DNA from: Akkermansiaceae bacterium
GTDB taxonomy: Bacteria; Verrucomicrobiota; Verrucomicrobiia; Verrucomicrobiales; Akkermansiaceae
NCBI GenBank assembly: GCA_019634595.1
Contig: JAHCBC010000002.1
Location: 806,001 to 870,000 of the forward strand
Length of the DNA: 64,000 bases
Reading direction: 5' to 3'
Every line of letters starts with the position of its first letter. Positions within the stretch are counted from its first letter, which is position 1. Made by a program: the position numbers and the translations under genes. This document shows, piece by piece, positions 43,919 to 52,149 of this stretch. Under the pieces are notes generated by a model. The model was given only the letters and a program-made list of their open reading frames with translations, was not told the DNA's origin and did not search any database.

Positions 43919-44725
43919 TCAGGGAAAATCCAAGTCGTGGAGAATGAAATCGAACGGGTAGATCCGGCCATCAGACGAGGCCAGGATGGCATTTTCGGGC
44001 CGGACATCCGTGGCAATGGCGGAGCCTTTTCTCCAAGTCTGGGTTTGTAGCATGACCAGTTCCGAGGGCGAGGAAAACGGTTCCCACCCCTCAGCTGCCA
44101 TCCATGCGGACAAGGCTTCATGATCCGGGTTTTCACCGAGAAAAAAGGGCTGGGAAAGCACGAGGAAATCCCCGTTCCCGCCGATGAATTCCAGCTCAAG
44201 GCCGGTCGGGAAATGATGCTCCGCGAGCCAGAACCGGACCAGCGATTCGGCCAGCCTCCCCGGACGCAGCGCCCAGCGGCTTTCCGCGTCGCGGTCGATC
44301 TTCCAACCGAATCCGGCTTTTCCCGCCGTGCCGAGCAGTTTGACCACCCGCTGGTTTTCCGGATCGCCAAAGACGACCGCTTCGCCGCCACCACCGATCA
44401 ACGTGAGTGGGCCGGTTGAGTCCGGATCGTGGAAATCGGCCAGACGCAGCGCGAGCGATCTCCCGAACTCCGGCGTCTCGCGGAAAAGGGCGCTCAGTTC
44501 GTCTTCGACCTGGCGACCCGCAAGTTTTTTGCCGAAGCCGCTTTGGTCAACGCATCTTCCGGCAGCACGGGTCCACTCCTTGATTCGAGAGTCGCCGAGC
44601 GCTGGCGGTTGCGGCGGGTTTGCTCCAGCATTACCTCTGCCGAAACCCACGGCTGATTCTTCGGTGCCATGCGGGAAGGCTAGCACCCGGGACAGGTTTT
44701 TCAAAGTGAAATCCGGCCATGTCAT
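43919..44725 (-). CDS. Kinase-like protein (polyvalent-protein kinase type)
   Basis: This 268-residue protein resembles the kinase-like domain found in polyvalent proteins of phages and mobile elements. It shows a nucleotide-binding loop GGGGEAVVFGD (about 110-120), VVKLLG with the ATP-anchoring Lys, a catalytic-loop-like DVRPENAIL, and a DFG-like position FDFIL near the C-terminus. About 100 N-terminal residues of low complexity precede it. It is a single stand-alone gene on the minus strand. No function is assigned. The N-terminal start is uncertain. Confidence 0.6.
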   Translation of the reverse strand: MTWPDFTLKNLSRVLAFPHGTEESAVGFGRGNAGANPPQPPALGDSRIKEWTRAAGRCVDQSGFGKKLAGRQVEDELSALFRETPEFGRSLALRLADFHDPDSTGPLTLIGGGGEAVVFGDPENQRVVKLLGTAGKAGFGWKIDRDAESRWALRPGRLAESLVRFWLAEHHFPTGLELEFIGGNGDFLVLSQPFFLGENPDHEALSAWMAAEGWEPFSSPSELVMLQTQTWRKGSAIATDVRPENAILASSDGRIYPFDFILHDLDFP

Positions 44726-44794
44726 CGTGGCTCCATGGTTCCCGGGGAAGAGGTGATTTCAACCCGAATCGGTGGAAGGATGCCCCAGGTCCTG

Positions 44795-46234
44795 TCACAC
44801 CAGCAGGTCCTTCACCACATGGCCGTGCACATCCGTCAGGCGGAAGTGGCGGCCGGAGTAGAGGTAGGTGAGGCGTTCATGGTCCAGGCCCAGGCAATGG
44901 AGAATGGTGGCCTGGACATCGTGGACGTGGACCGGATTTTCCACCACATGGTAGCCGAGTTCATCCGTTTGTCCGTAGGTCTGCCCGCCTTTGATGCCGC
45001 CGCCCGCCATCCAGATGGTGAAGGCGGACGGGTGGTGGTCACGGCCGAGTGAGCGGCCGAGGGAAGGATTGCTCTCCACCATCGGTGTGCGGCCGAACTC
45101 GCCGCCCCAGACGACCAGCGTCTCGTCCAGCAGCCCGCGTTGCTTGAGGTCGGTGACAAGGGCGGCGCTGGCCTGGTCGGTCTCCTTGCAGAGCTTGCCG
45201 TGGTTTCCGGCGAGGTCGGAATGCGCGTCCCAGCCCTCGTTGTAGATGTTGATGAAGCGCACGCCGCGTTCGATCATCCGGCGGGCCAGCAGGCAGGCGC
45301 GGGCATAGGTCGGCTTGTTGATGTCCTCGATCCCGTAGAGTTCGAGGATGTGCTTCGGTTCTCCGGACAGGTCGGTGAGTTCAGGCGCGCTCTGCTGGAG
45401 GCGGAAGGCCATTTCGTGGGAGGCGATGCGGGTCGCGATCTCCGGATCCCCGACCGCGTCGAGCTGCGTGCGGTTGAAGTCACCGATGAGGTCGAGCGTC
45501 TCGCGCTGGAGCTGGCGGTCCACACCTTTCGGGCTGGCGGTGTTGAGAATGGGGTCGCCGGAGTTCCGGAAGCGGACGCCGGAGTGGACGGTGGGGAGGA
45601 AGCCGCTCGCCCAGTTCGCCGCGCCACCACTGATGCCCGCACCGGTGCTGAGGACGACGAACGACGGCAGATCCTTGTTCATCGAGCCGAGGCCATAGGT
45701 GACCCATGAGCCGATGCTGGGGCGGCCGGGCTGGAGAAAGCCGGTGTTGAAGAAAATCTGCGCCGGAGCGTGGTTGAACTGGTCCGTTTTGACGGAGCGG
45801 ACGAAGCAGAGATCGTCCGCGATCTTCGCGGTGTGCGGCAGCAGTTCGCTCACCCATGCGCCGGATTGTCCGTGTTGGGCGAACTTGAATTTGGAGGCCA
45901 TCACCCCCGCGTCAGGGCGGATGAAAGCCAGCCGCTGGCCGCCGATGACGGACGGGGGCAGGGGTTTGCCATCGAGCTTCTCCAGTTCCGGTTTCGGGTC
46001 GAACAGGTCGAGCTGTGACGGAGCACCCGCCATGAAAAGGTGGATCACCGACTTCGCCTTGCCCTGGAAGTGGGCCTGGAGGGGCTGCGGAGCCATGGCG
46101 GAGGCGGCGCGGACCAGCGGATTCGCCATCAGGGAGGCGAGGCCGATCTTGCCCAGGCCCAGTCCGCACTCGCGGAGGAACCAGCGGCGGCTGACGGACC
46201 CGTGCGGATCGAAATATCGGCTCTGGCAGTTCAT
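44795..46234 (-). CDS. DUF1501 exported protein (sulfatase-like fold)
   Basis: This 479-residue protein is a DUF1501 family member, common in planctomycetes and verrucomicrobia. A twin-arginine signal is visible in SRRWFLREC (15-23). LFMAGAPSQLDLFDPKPE, FNHAPAQIFF, GWDAHSDL, and WGGEFGRTPM are family marks of an alkaline-phosphatase-like fold; its activity is unknown. It follows the DUF1549/DUF1553 gene by 4 bases, the usual pairing. The pair is thought to act in surface glycan or polymer use. Confidence 0.92.
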   Translation of the reverse strand: MNCQSRYFDPHGSVSRRWFLRECGLGLGKIGLASLMANPLVRAASAMAPQPLQAHFQGKAKSVIHLFMAGAPSQLDLFDPKPELEKLDGKPLPPSVIGGQRLAFIRPDAGVMASKFKFAQHGQSGAWVSELLPHTAKIADDLCFVRSVKTDQFNHAPAQIFFNTGFLQPGRPSIGSWVTYGLGSMNKDLPSFVVLSTGAGISGGAANWASGFLPTVHSGVRFRNSGDPILNTASPKGVDRQLQRETLDLIGDFNRTQLDAVGDPEIATRIASHEMAFRLQQSAPELTDLSGEPKHILELYGIEDINKPTYARACLLARRMIERGVRFINIYNEGWDAHSDLAGNHGKLCKETDQASAALVTDLKQRGLLDETLVVWGGEFGRTPMVESNPSLGRSLGRDHHPSAFTIWMAGGGIKGGQTYGQTDELGYHVVENPVHVHDVQATILHCLGLDHERLTYLYSGRHFRLTDVHGHVVKDLLV

Positions 46235-46238
46235 GGGG

Positions 46239-49200
46239 TCAGTTCTTGGTGATGGTTTCGTCCAGATTGAGGAGCACGCGGGCGACGGTCATCCAGGCGG
46301 TTTCTTCCGGCGTGGCCTTGTCCGGCATCAGTTCGCCGGACTTCAGTTCACCCTTCCGGATGCGTTCGAGCTGGGCGGTATGGAAGGCGGCGAGCTTCTT
46401 GGTTTCATCCGGAGTCGGCGGGCGCGTCAGGCAGCGTTGGAAGGCGTATGCCGCTTTCTCCTCCGGCGTTCCCGGGTGTGCTGCGATCTTCTTTCCGAGC
46501 GCGCGGGCGGTTTCGACGAAGACCTCGTCGTTGAGGAGGACGAGCGATTGGAGGGGCGTGTTCGACACCTCGCGGCGGGCGACGCAGGCTTCCCCGGTCG
46601 GCGCGTCGAAGGTCATGAATGAAGCGAAGGGCGACGAGCGTTTCGCGAAGGTGTAGAGGCCGCGGCGGTAGCGGTCCTCGCCTTCGCTGACTTTCCAGCT
46701 CATGCCGCCGTAGGCTCCCTCCGTGACGCTCGAAGGTTGTGGCGGCCGCACCGAGGGGCCGTAGAGCTTGCCGGAAAGTAGGCCGGACGCGCTGAGGGCG
46801 AGGTCCCGGATCATCTCCGCCTCGATCCGCAGGCGCGGCCCGCGGGCGAGAAGGCGGTTCTGTGGATCCTTCTCCAGCAGTTCGGGAGTGACGCGGGAGT
46901 CCTGCTTGTAGGTGGCGCTGGTGACGATGAGGCGGTGCAGCTTTTTCATCGACCAGCCGCCTTCCACGAAGGTCACGGCGAGCCAGTCGAGGAGTTCCGG
47001 GTGGCTGGGAACCTCACCCTGGAAACCGAAATCATCCAGTGTCTTCACCAGACCGGTGCCGAAGAATGCCTGCCACTGACGGTTGACCGTCACCCGCGCG
47101 GTGAGCGGGTTTTCCGGTGATACGAGCCATTTTGCGAATCCCAGCCGGTTCGCCGGTTGGTCCGGGGCGAGGGGAGGGAGGAAGGCGGGCACATGCGGCT
47201 GGATCTCCTGGGCGGGCTGGGTGAACTCGCCGCGGTTGTGCAGGCGTGTTTTGCGAAAATGCTCGGTGCGTTCGTGCATGACAAGCGTGCGCTGCGGGGC
47301 GAGCGGCTTGAACAGATCACGGATCGGCTTGCTGGCCGCGGCGAGCTGCGGGGCATCCAGAAGGAACTGGCGGAAAAGTTTCGCGTGTTCCTCCTTGGTG
47401 AGTTCGGATTTTGCGAGCGCTTCCTCCAGCTCCGGCGGCAGGACGCGGGCGGTCGTCTTTTGTGGCGCACTGGTGGCGGAGATGCGGAACTTGCCGAGGG
47501 TGGAAGCATAGTAGCGGCCCATCTTCAGCTCGATGACGAGATCACCGCTGGCGGGCAGGGGTTCCGCAAGCTGGATGACGGCGGTTTGGTCCTCGCCTGT
47601 CGCCTCTTTGATCGTCCATCCGGTGAGGTCGTTGCCATCGATCGCAAGCCTGGCATCGCCGGTGGTCGAGCTGGCATCCGCCAGTTTGATGTCCTTGCCA
47701 TCCGCTTTCACCGTGAAGCCGTAGAGGAAGAAATCACCCGGCGTGCCTTCGTAATACACCTTGCCGGGGCCGAAGCCGGGGAGACGTTTGTCCGTCAGTG
47801 TTTCCAGCCGCAGCGCGGTGATGCCCGCCGGAGCGTTCCTGTAGGTGAGGGTGAAGCGGTCGTCTTTCGAGGTGTCACCGGAAACGAACACGGAGCCGTC
47901 CGGCTCATTGCTGAGGATGGATTCGTTGGAATCGAGCGCCGTGGCGGTGAGCGTGCTCCACGGCACGGTTTCGGCGCGGGCTTTCTCCAGCCACTGGCCG
48001 AACGCGAGATCGACCGCCTGCTGGCGGCGCTCGTCATTCGTGAGCTGTTGCGGTGGTGCGGTGAGTTCCTTGCCAAACGAAACACGGACACGGCCGATGG
48101 TGTGATGGGTGCCGAAATTCTGCACGAGGCGCACCTTGAACTCCCGCTCGCCCGGGGTGAGCGGCTTCTCCAGATGAAACACGGCGGCGCGATCTTTCTT
48201 GTGGGAACCACCCTCCACCTGCACCGCCCAACCGGTGTCCTCCTTGCCATCGATGGCAGCGGCCACCGGGTAGCCAGACTGCTCCGCATCGGCGGAGGCT
48301 TTGGAGAAAGCGATCCTCTCCCATTCTCCGGTGCCACCTTTCGGGCGGGTGAAAAGCTCCAGCTCGCTCAGGACGAAATTGCCATGGCCGGTGCGGCCGG
48401 GACCGCCGGAGACGATCTTCTTGTCCGCGAGTGTCTCGATCCGCACGCGGTCGGCATCCGCTGGATCCGCCGTAAGGAGCAGCTCGTAGGTTTCCTTTTC
48501 CGGGCCTTGCGCGGTGAACAGCGCCGAGTGGTCGGACTGGATCTTCGGCAGTTCCCCGGAGGCGGAGGTGACGGAAGAGAGGCGTGGAGTGGACCAATCC
48601 GCTTCCGCCGGTTTCTCCAGCGGCCACTTGGAAGGCAGTGCGGTGATCATTTTTTCCGCCTGCTCCGCGCGCTTCGCCTCGCGCTCCGGCAGCGTGGCAT
48701 CCGGCAGGTCGTAGTTGATGTCATCGGCATTGTTGAGGAATGCCATGATGCCGAAATACTCCGTGTGGAGGATGGGATCGTATTTGTGGGTGTGGCACTG
48801 GGCGCAGCCCAGAGTGAGGCCCAGCCAGGTGGTCCCGGTGGTGGCCACGCGGTCCGCCATCGCATGGTAGCGGAACTCCAGCGGATCGTTCCCGCCCTCC
48901 TCATTGAGCATGCTGTTGCGGTGGAAGCCCGTGGCGGTGATGTCCTCCGCCGTGGCTCCCGGCAGCATGTCACCCGCGAGTTGTTTCACGGTGAACTGGT
49001 CGAACGGCATGTCCCCATTGAGGGCACGGATCACCCAGTCCCGGTAAGGCCAGATCTGACGCTCGCGGTCTTTCTCATAGCCGTTGGTGTCCGCATAGCG
49101 GGCGAGGTCCAGCCACCGCCGCGCCCATCGTTCGCCGTAGGCAGGGGATGTCAGCAGGCGGTCCACCACCTTTTCGTAGGCGTCCGGTGAGGTGTCTTTG

Positions 49201-49769
49201 GCGAAAGCCTCCGCTTCTTCCGGTGAAGGAGGCAGGCCGGTGAGGTCCAGCGTCACCCTCCGGATGAGTTGGTATTTTCCAGCTTCGGGGGAGGGCTTCA
49301 GATCCGCGGCTGCGAGTTTTCTGCCGATGAATTCATCGATGCCGTGTGGCTTTCCATCGGTCTTCGGGGGGGCGAAGGACCAGTGTGGCTGGTACTCCGC
49401 TCCTGCGGCGATCCATTGTTCCAGGATCTTCTTCTCCGCTTCCGTCAGCTCCATCTTCGCGCTGGCGGGCGGCATGCGGTCGTCCGGGTCCGCGGCGTGC
49501 AGCCGCTTGATGAATTCGCTTTCCGCGGGCTTGCCGGGGACGATGGCAATCTCACCGGATTTCCCTTCGCCCAGTGCGGCGTTCCGCTCATCGAGCCGGA
49601 GTTTTCCCTTACGGGTGTCCTCGTCCGGACCGTGGCACTTGAAGCAGCGGTTGGAGAGGATCGGCCGGACGTCGCGTGCGAAGTCGGGCTTCTCCGCGGC
49701 ATGGGAAGAGGCGGCGACGGCGAACGCGGCGAACGCTCGTAACGCAGGATGGGTTTTGCGGGACCACAT
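46239..49769 (-). CDS. DUF1549/DUF1553 cytochrome-c-like surface protein (PSD1 type)
   Basis: This 1,176-residue secreted protein has a heme-c type motif CFKCH (about residue 43) inside the N-terminal planctomycete cytochrome C domain. DUF1549 follows (about 130-340), with a second CAQCH. A long insert (about 400-780) holds two beta-rich modules ending with SGYPVAAAIDGKEDTGW and GDARLAIDGNDLTGW, which resemble galactose-binding folds. The C-terminal DUF1553 region ends with SNTPLQSLVLLND. The start MWSRKTHPALRAF has a signal peptide. It is encoded with the DUF1501 gene. Confidence 0.9.
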   Translation of the reverse strand: MWSRKTHPALRAFAAFAVAASSHAAEKPDFARDVRPILSNRCFKCHGPDEDTRKGKLRLDERNAALGEGKSGEIAIVPGKPAESEFIKRLHAADPDDRMPPASAKMELTEAEKKILEQWIAAGAEYQPHWSFAPPKTDGKPHGIDEFIGRKLAAADLKPSPEAGKYQLIRRVTLDLTGLPPSPEEAEAFAKDTSPDAYEKVVDRLLTSPAYGERWARRWLDLARYADTNGYEKDRERQIWPYRDWVIRALNGDMPFDQFTVKQLAGDMLPGATAEDITATGFHRNSMLNEEGGNDPLEFRYHAMADRVATTGTTWLGLTLGCAQCHTHKYDPILHTEYFGIMAFLNNADDINYDLPDATLPEREAKRAEQAEKMITALPSKWPLEKPAEADWSTPRLSSVTSASGELPKIQSDHSALFTAQGPEKETYELLLTADPADADRVRIETLADKKIVSGGPGRTGHGNFVLSELELFTRPKGGTGEWERIAFSKASADAEQSGYPVAAAIDGKEDTGWAVQVEGGSHKKDRAAVFHLEKPLTPGEREFKVRLVQNFGTHHTIGRVRVSFGKELTAPPQQLTNDERRQQAVDLAFGQWLEKARAETVPWSTLTATALDSNESILSNEPDGSVFVSGDTSKDDRFTLTYRNAPAGITALRLETLTDKRLPGFGPGKVYYEGTPGDFFLYGFTVKADGKDIKLADASSTTGDARLAIDGNDLTGWTIKEATGEDQTAVIQLAEPLPASGDLVIELKMGRYYASTLGKFRISATSAPQKTTARVLPPELEEALAKSELTKEEHAKLFRQFLLDAPQLAAASKPIRDLFKPLAPQRTLVMHERTEHFRKTRLHNRGEFTQPAQEIQPHVPAFLPPLAPDQPANRLGFAKWLVSPENPLTARVTVNRQWQAFFGTGLVKTLDDFGFQGEVPSHPELLDWLAVTFVEGGWSMKKLHRLIVTSATYKQDSRVTPELLEKDPQNRLLARGPRLRIEAEMIRDLALSASGLLSGKLYGPSVRPPQPSSVTEGAYGGMSWKVSEGEDRYRRGLYTFAKRSSPFASFMTFDAPTGEACVARREVSNTPLQSLVLLNDEVFVETARALGKKIAAHPGTPEEKAAYAFQRCLTRPPTPDETKKLAAFHTAQLERIRKGELKSGELMPDKATPEETAWMTVARVLLNLDETITKN

Positions 49770-49905
49770 TTTGGGATTTACCATAGTAACCGTGACGCGG
49801 CGGGTTGCTTTCATGAATCCCGGATTTTCCCGCGCCGGACTCCAGCCCGCGGATGACACAAAGAAATCGCCGGATCGGGACGTTTGGGGTTCAATGCCTC
49901 CCATC

Positions 49906-50400
49906 ATGCATCCAGTCCGCTTCATCCGCTTTTTTCCGGTGGCCGGTTTGGCCGTCGTTCTGTCACTCCCCGCCATGGCGGAACCGCTTCTCAAAAACGG
50001 CGGCTTCGACAAGGAACTGGCACCTTGGGAATGCGACGAAGGCAGGATCGTTGAGGATCCCAAGGAAAAGGGGAATTCGCTGCTGGAGGTGGAACTCGAC
50101 GGCGGGGTTTTCGGGCTGGCCCAGGACTTCAAATGGCCGGCGGGGAAAAAGTCGCTGACACTTTCCTTCCGGGTGAAAGCCAGCGCCGCTTCGAAGGACG
50201 CGCCGGTCCAGTGGCGGCTGCGGCTTTACGATGCGGAGGGTAACTCCGAGCTCGCGGCAGGCGGAACGATCACGGAGAGCGGCGGATGGATCACCGTGAC
50301 GAAGACCATCCAACGTCCGGAAGGAGCCGTCACTTCCCTGATGCTCGAAAGCAACCGTGGTGAAGGGAAGCTGTGGATCGACGATCTGAAACTTGAGTGA
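49906..50400 (+). CDS. Small exported carbohydrate-binding-like protein
   Basis: This 164-residue protein has a signal peptide (MHPVRFIRFFPVAGLAVVLS) and then LLKNGGFDKELAPWECDEG, the classic start of a carbohydrate-binding module of the CBM4/9 type (galactose-binding-like jelly roll). The later block ITESGGWITVTKTIQRPEG and LWIDDLKLE are also typical. It may hold polysaccharide at the cell surface. It is divergent from the DUF1549 gene and convergent to the allophanate hydrolase gene. An in-frame Met 4 codons earlier is possible. Confidence 0.78.
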   Translation: MHPVRFIRFFPVAGLAVVLSLPAMAEPLLKNGGFDKELAPWECDEGRIVEDPKEKGNSLLEVELDGGVFGLAQDFKWPAGKKSLTLSFRVKASAASKDAPVQWRLRLYDAEGNSELAAGGTITESGGWITVTKTIQRPEGAVTSLMLESNRGEGKLWIDDLKLE

Positions 50401-50409
50401 GCGGATTTT

Positions 50410-52143
50410 TCAGCGGGCGAGGTATGGCCGCCAGCCCCGGAGATGGGTGATTTCCTCCGCTCCATCCAGTGCCCGTGGCTCCGCGATGAAGCCGGGCAAC
50501 GACTCTCCGGATGCCAGTGTCACTTTTCCGATGCCCAGCGGAGCGGGAATCCTGGAAACGAAGTCACCGAATGCGGCGGGATCGAGTGACCATACCTCGA
50601 CCGCGATGGACGCTCCTTTTTCCGCGTCGTGGACCAGTGCCGGTCGTGCGGGGATCTTTTCTCCGGCAGGCATGGCAAACAACCGGTAATGCGGAGCCGT
50701 TTCCATTTTGCAAACGAGGGTGGCACCGCGGTCCGCAAGTTGGTGATGGAGGGCCAGCCCTTCCAGGTGCGCGCCACAGACCACGATGGGGATGCGGACG
50801 TTCTCTTCCGCCGGAGATTCCGGAAGCGGCTGTTTGGTGAATGTCCCGGCAAGCCGCAGCAGATCCTCATCCGTCCCGGTGGGGGCGGCGAGGGTCACGC
50901 CCCATGGCAGCCTGCCGCCCCGTGCGAATCCTGCCGGGATCGCGACGGCGGCCAGATCCAGCAGGTTCATGAAATTCGTGTATCGCCCGAGCACGGAGTT
51001 CGTGCGGATGGGATCGGCCAGCACCTCCTCCACCGTGTAGAGGCAGGGGGTGGTCGGCAGCAGCAGGAAGTCCACCGCCTGCCAGATGCCCTCCGCATCA
51101 CGGGCGTGTTCACGGAGCTTGTATTGCGCCTTGAAAGTCGCGGAGGCATCCCAGCCCTTGGAGTTTTCCAGAATGGTTTTCGTCACCGGGTGGATGGCAT
51201 CCGGATGGGCGGCGACGAAGTCACCGACGGCGGCCCAGCGCTCCGCCACCCACGGGCCTTCATAGAGCAGCTTCGCCGCTTCCACGAATGGAGTGAGATC
51301 GACTTCCACGGCGGTGCCGCCCATTTCCTCCAACCTGCGGACCGCGTCCGCATAGAGCGCGGGGGTATCCGGATCACCCGCGAAATCGAGCGCTGCGGGG
51401 ACGCCGAACAGGAAACCCTCCGTCTCCAGGGAAACCGGTTCGACATCGCGTGAGAACGGATCGGCCGGATCGAACACGCCGATGATTTCGGAAATGATCG
51501 CCGCATCCTCCGGGGTGTTCGCGAACACGGAGACACAATCGAGCGAGCGGCAGGCGGGAACCATGCCACGGTTGCTGACGAGTCCGCGGGTCGGCTTCCA
51601 GCCGATGAGGTTCTGGAACGCGGCGGGCACCCGACCCGACCCGGCGGTGTCCGTGCCGAGCGAGAAGGCACAGAGTCCGGCGGCGAGAGCGGTGGCGCTG
51701 CCGGAGCTGGAACCTCCCGGCAGGTAGGCCATGTCAAAGACATTACGGGGAATCCCGTAGGGAGAACGGACCCCCACGAGGCCGGTGGCGAACTGGTCGA
51801 GGTTCGCCTTTCCCAGCGGGATCGCTCCCGCGCCGCGCAGCAGCCTCACCACCTCGGCGTCCTCTGCCGGGGTGTGGGAAAACTCCGGGCAACCGGCGGT
51901 GGTGGGCCAGCCGGCGACGTCGATGTTGTCCTTCACCACGAAAGGGATGCCCCACAGCGGGAGATCGGCCGGCATCGCCTCCACCTCTGCCGCTAGCCCG
52001 AGCCATTCCTCCTCCGCTGGCAGGTGGATGAAAATGGCCGGGTCGTTGTGGGCTTCGATCCGCTTCCGCAGCAGGGAGACCATGCCGGTCGGCGTCAGGG
52101 TTCCATCGGCATAGCTCTGTCTCAGGGAAGGAATGGTCAGCAT
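50410..52143 (-). CDS. atzF: Allophanate hydrolase
   Basis: The enzyme splits allophanate into ammonia and carbon dioxide, the last step of urea or guanidine breakdown by the carboxylase route. The 577-residue product has the amidase signature: catalytic Lys in FVVKDNID (about 71), then GGSSSGSATALAAG and GTDTAGSGRVPAA with the Ser-cisSer pair. The last 120 residues match the allophanate hydrolase C-terminal domain. It follows the carboxylase gene by 6 bases. Confidence 0.93.
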   Translation of the reverse strand: MLTIPSLRQSYADGTLTPTGMVSLLRKRIEAHNDPAIFIHLPAEEEWLGLAAEVEAMPADLPLWGIPFVVKDNIDVAGWPTTAGCPEFSHTPAEDAEVVRLLRGAGAIPLGKANLDQFATGLVGVRSPYGIPRNVFDMAYLPGGSSSGSATALAAGLCAFSLGTDTAGSGRVPAAFQNLIGWKPTRGLVSNRGMVPACRSLDCVSVFANTPEDAAIISEIIGVFDPADPFSRDVEPVSLETEGFLFGVPAALDFAGDPDTPALYADAVRRLEEMGGTAVEVDLTPFVEAAKLLYEGPWVAERWAAVGDFVAAHPDAIHPVTKTILENSKGWDASATFKAQYKLREHARDAEGIWQAVDFLLLPTTPCLYTVEEVLADPIRTNSVLGRYTNFMNLLDLAAVAIPAGFARGGRLPWGVTLAAPTGTDEDLLRLAGTFTKQPLPESPAEENVRIPIVVCGAHLEGLALHHQLADRGATLVCKMETAPHYRLFAMPAGEKIPARPALVHDAEKGASIAVEVWSLDPAAFGDFVSRIPAPLGIGKVTLASGESLPGFIAEPRALDGAEEITHLRGWRPYLAR

Positions 52144-52149
52144 GGGCGG

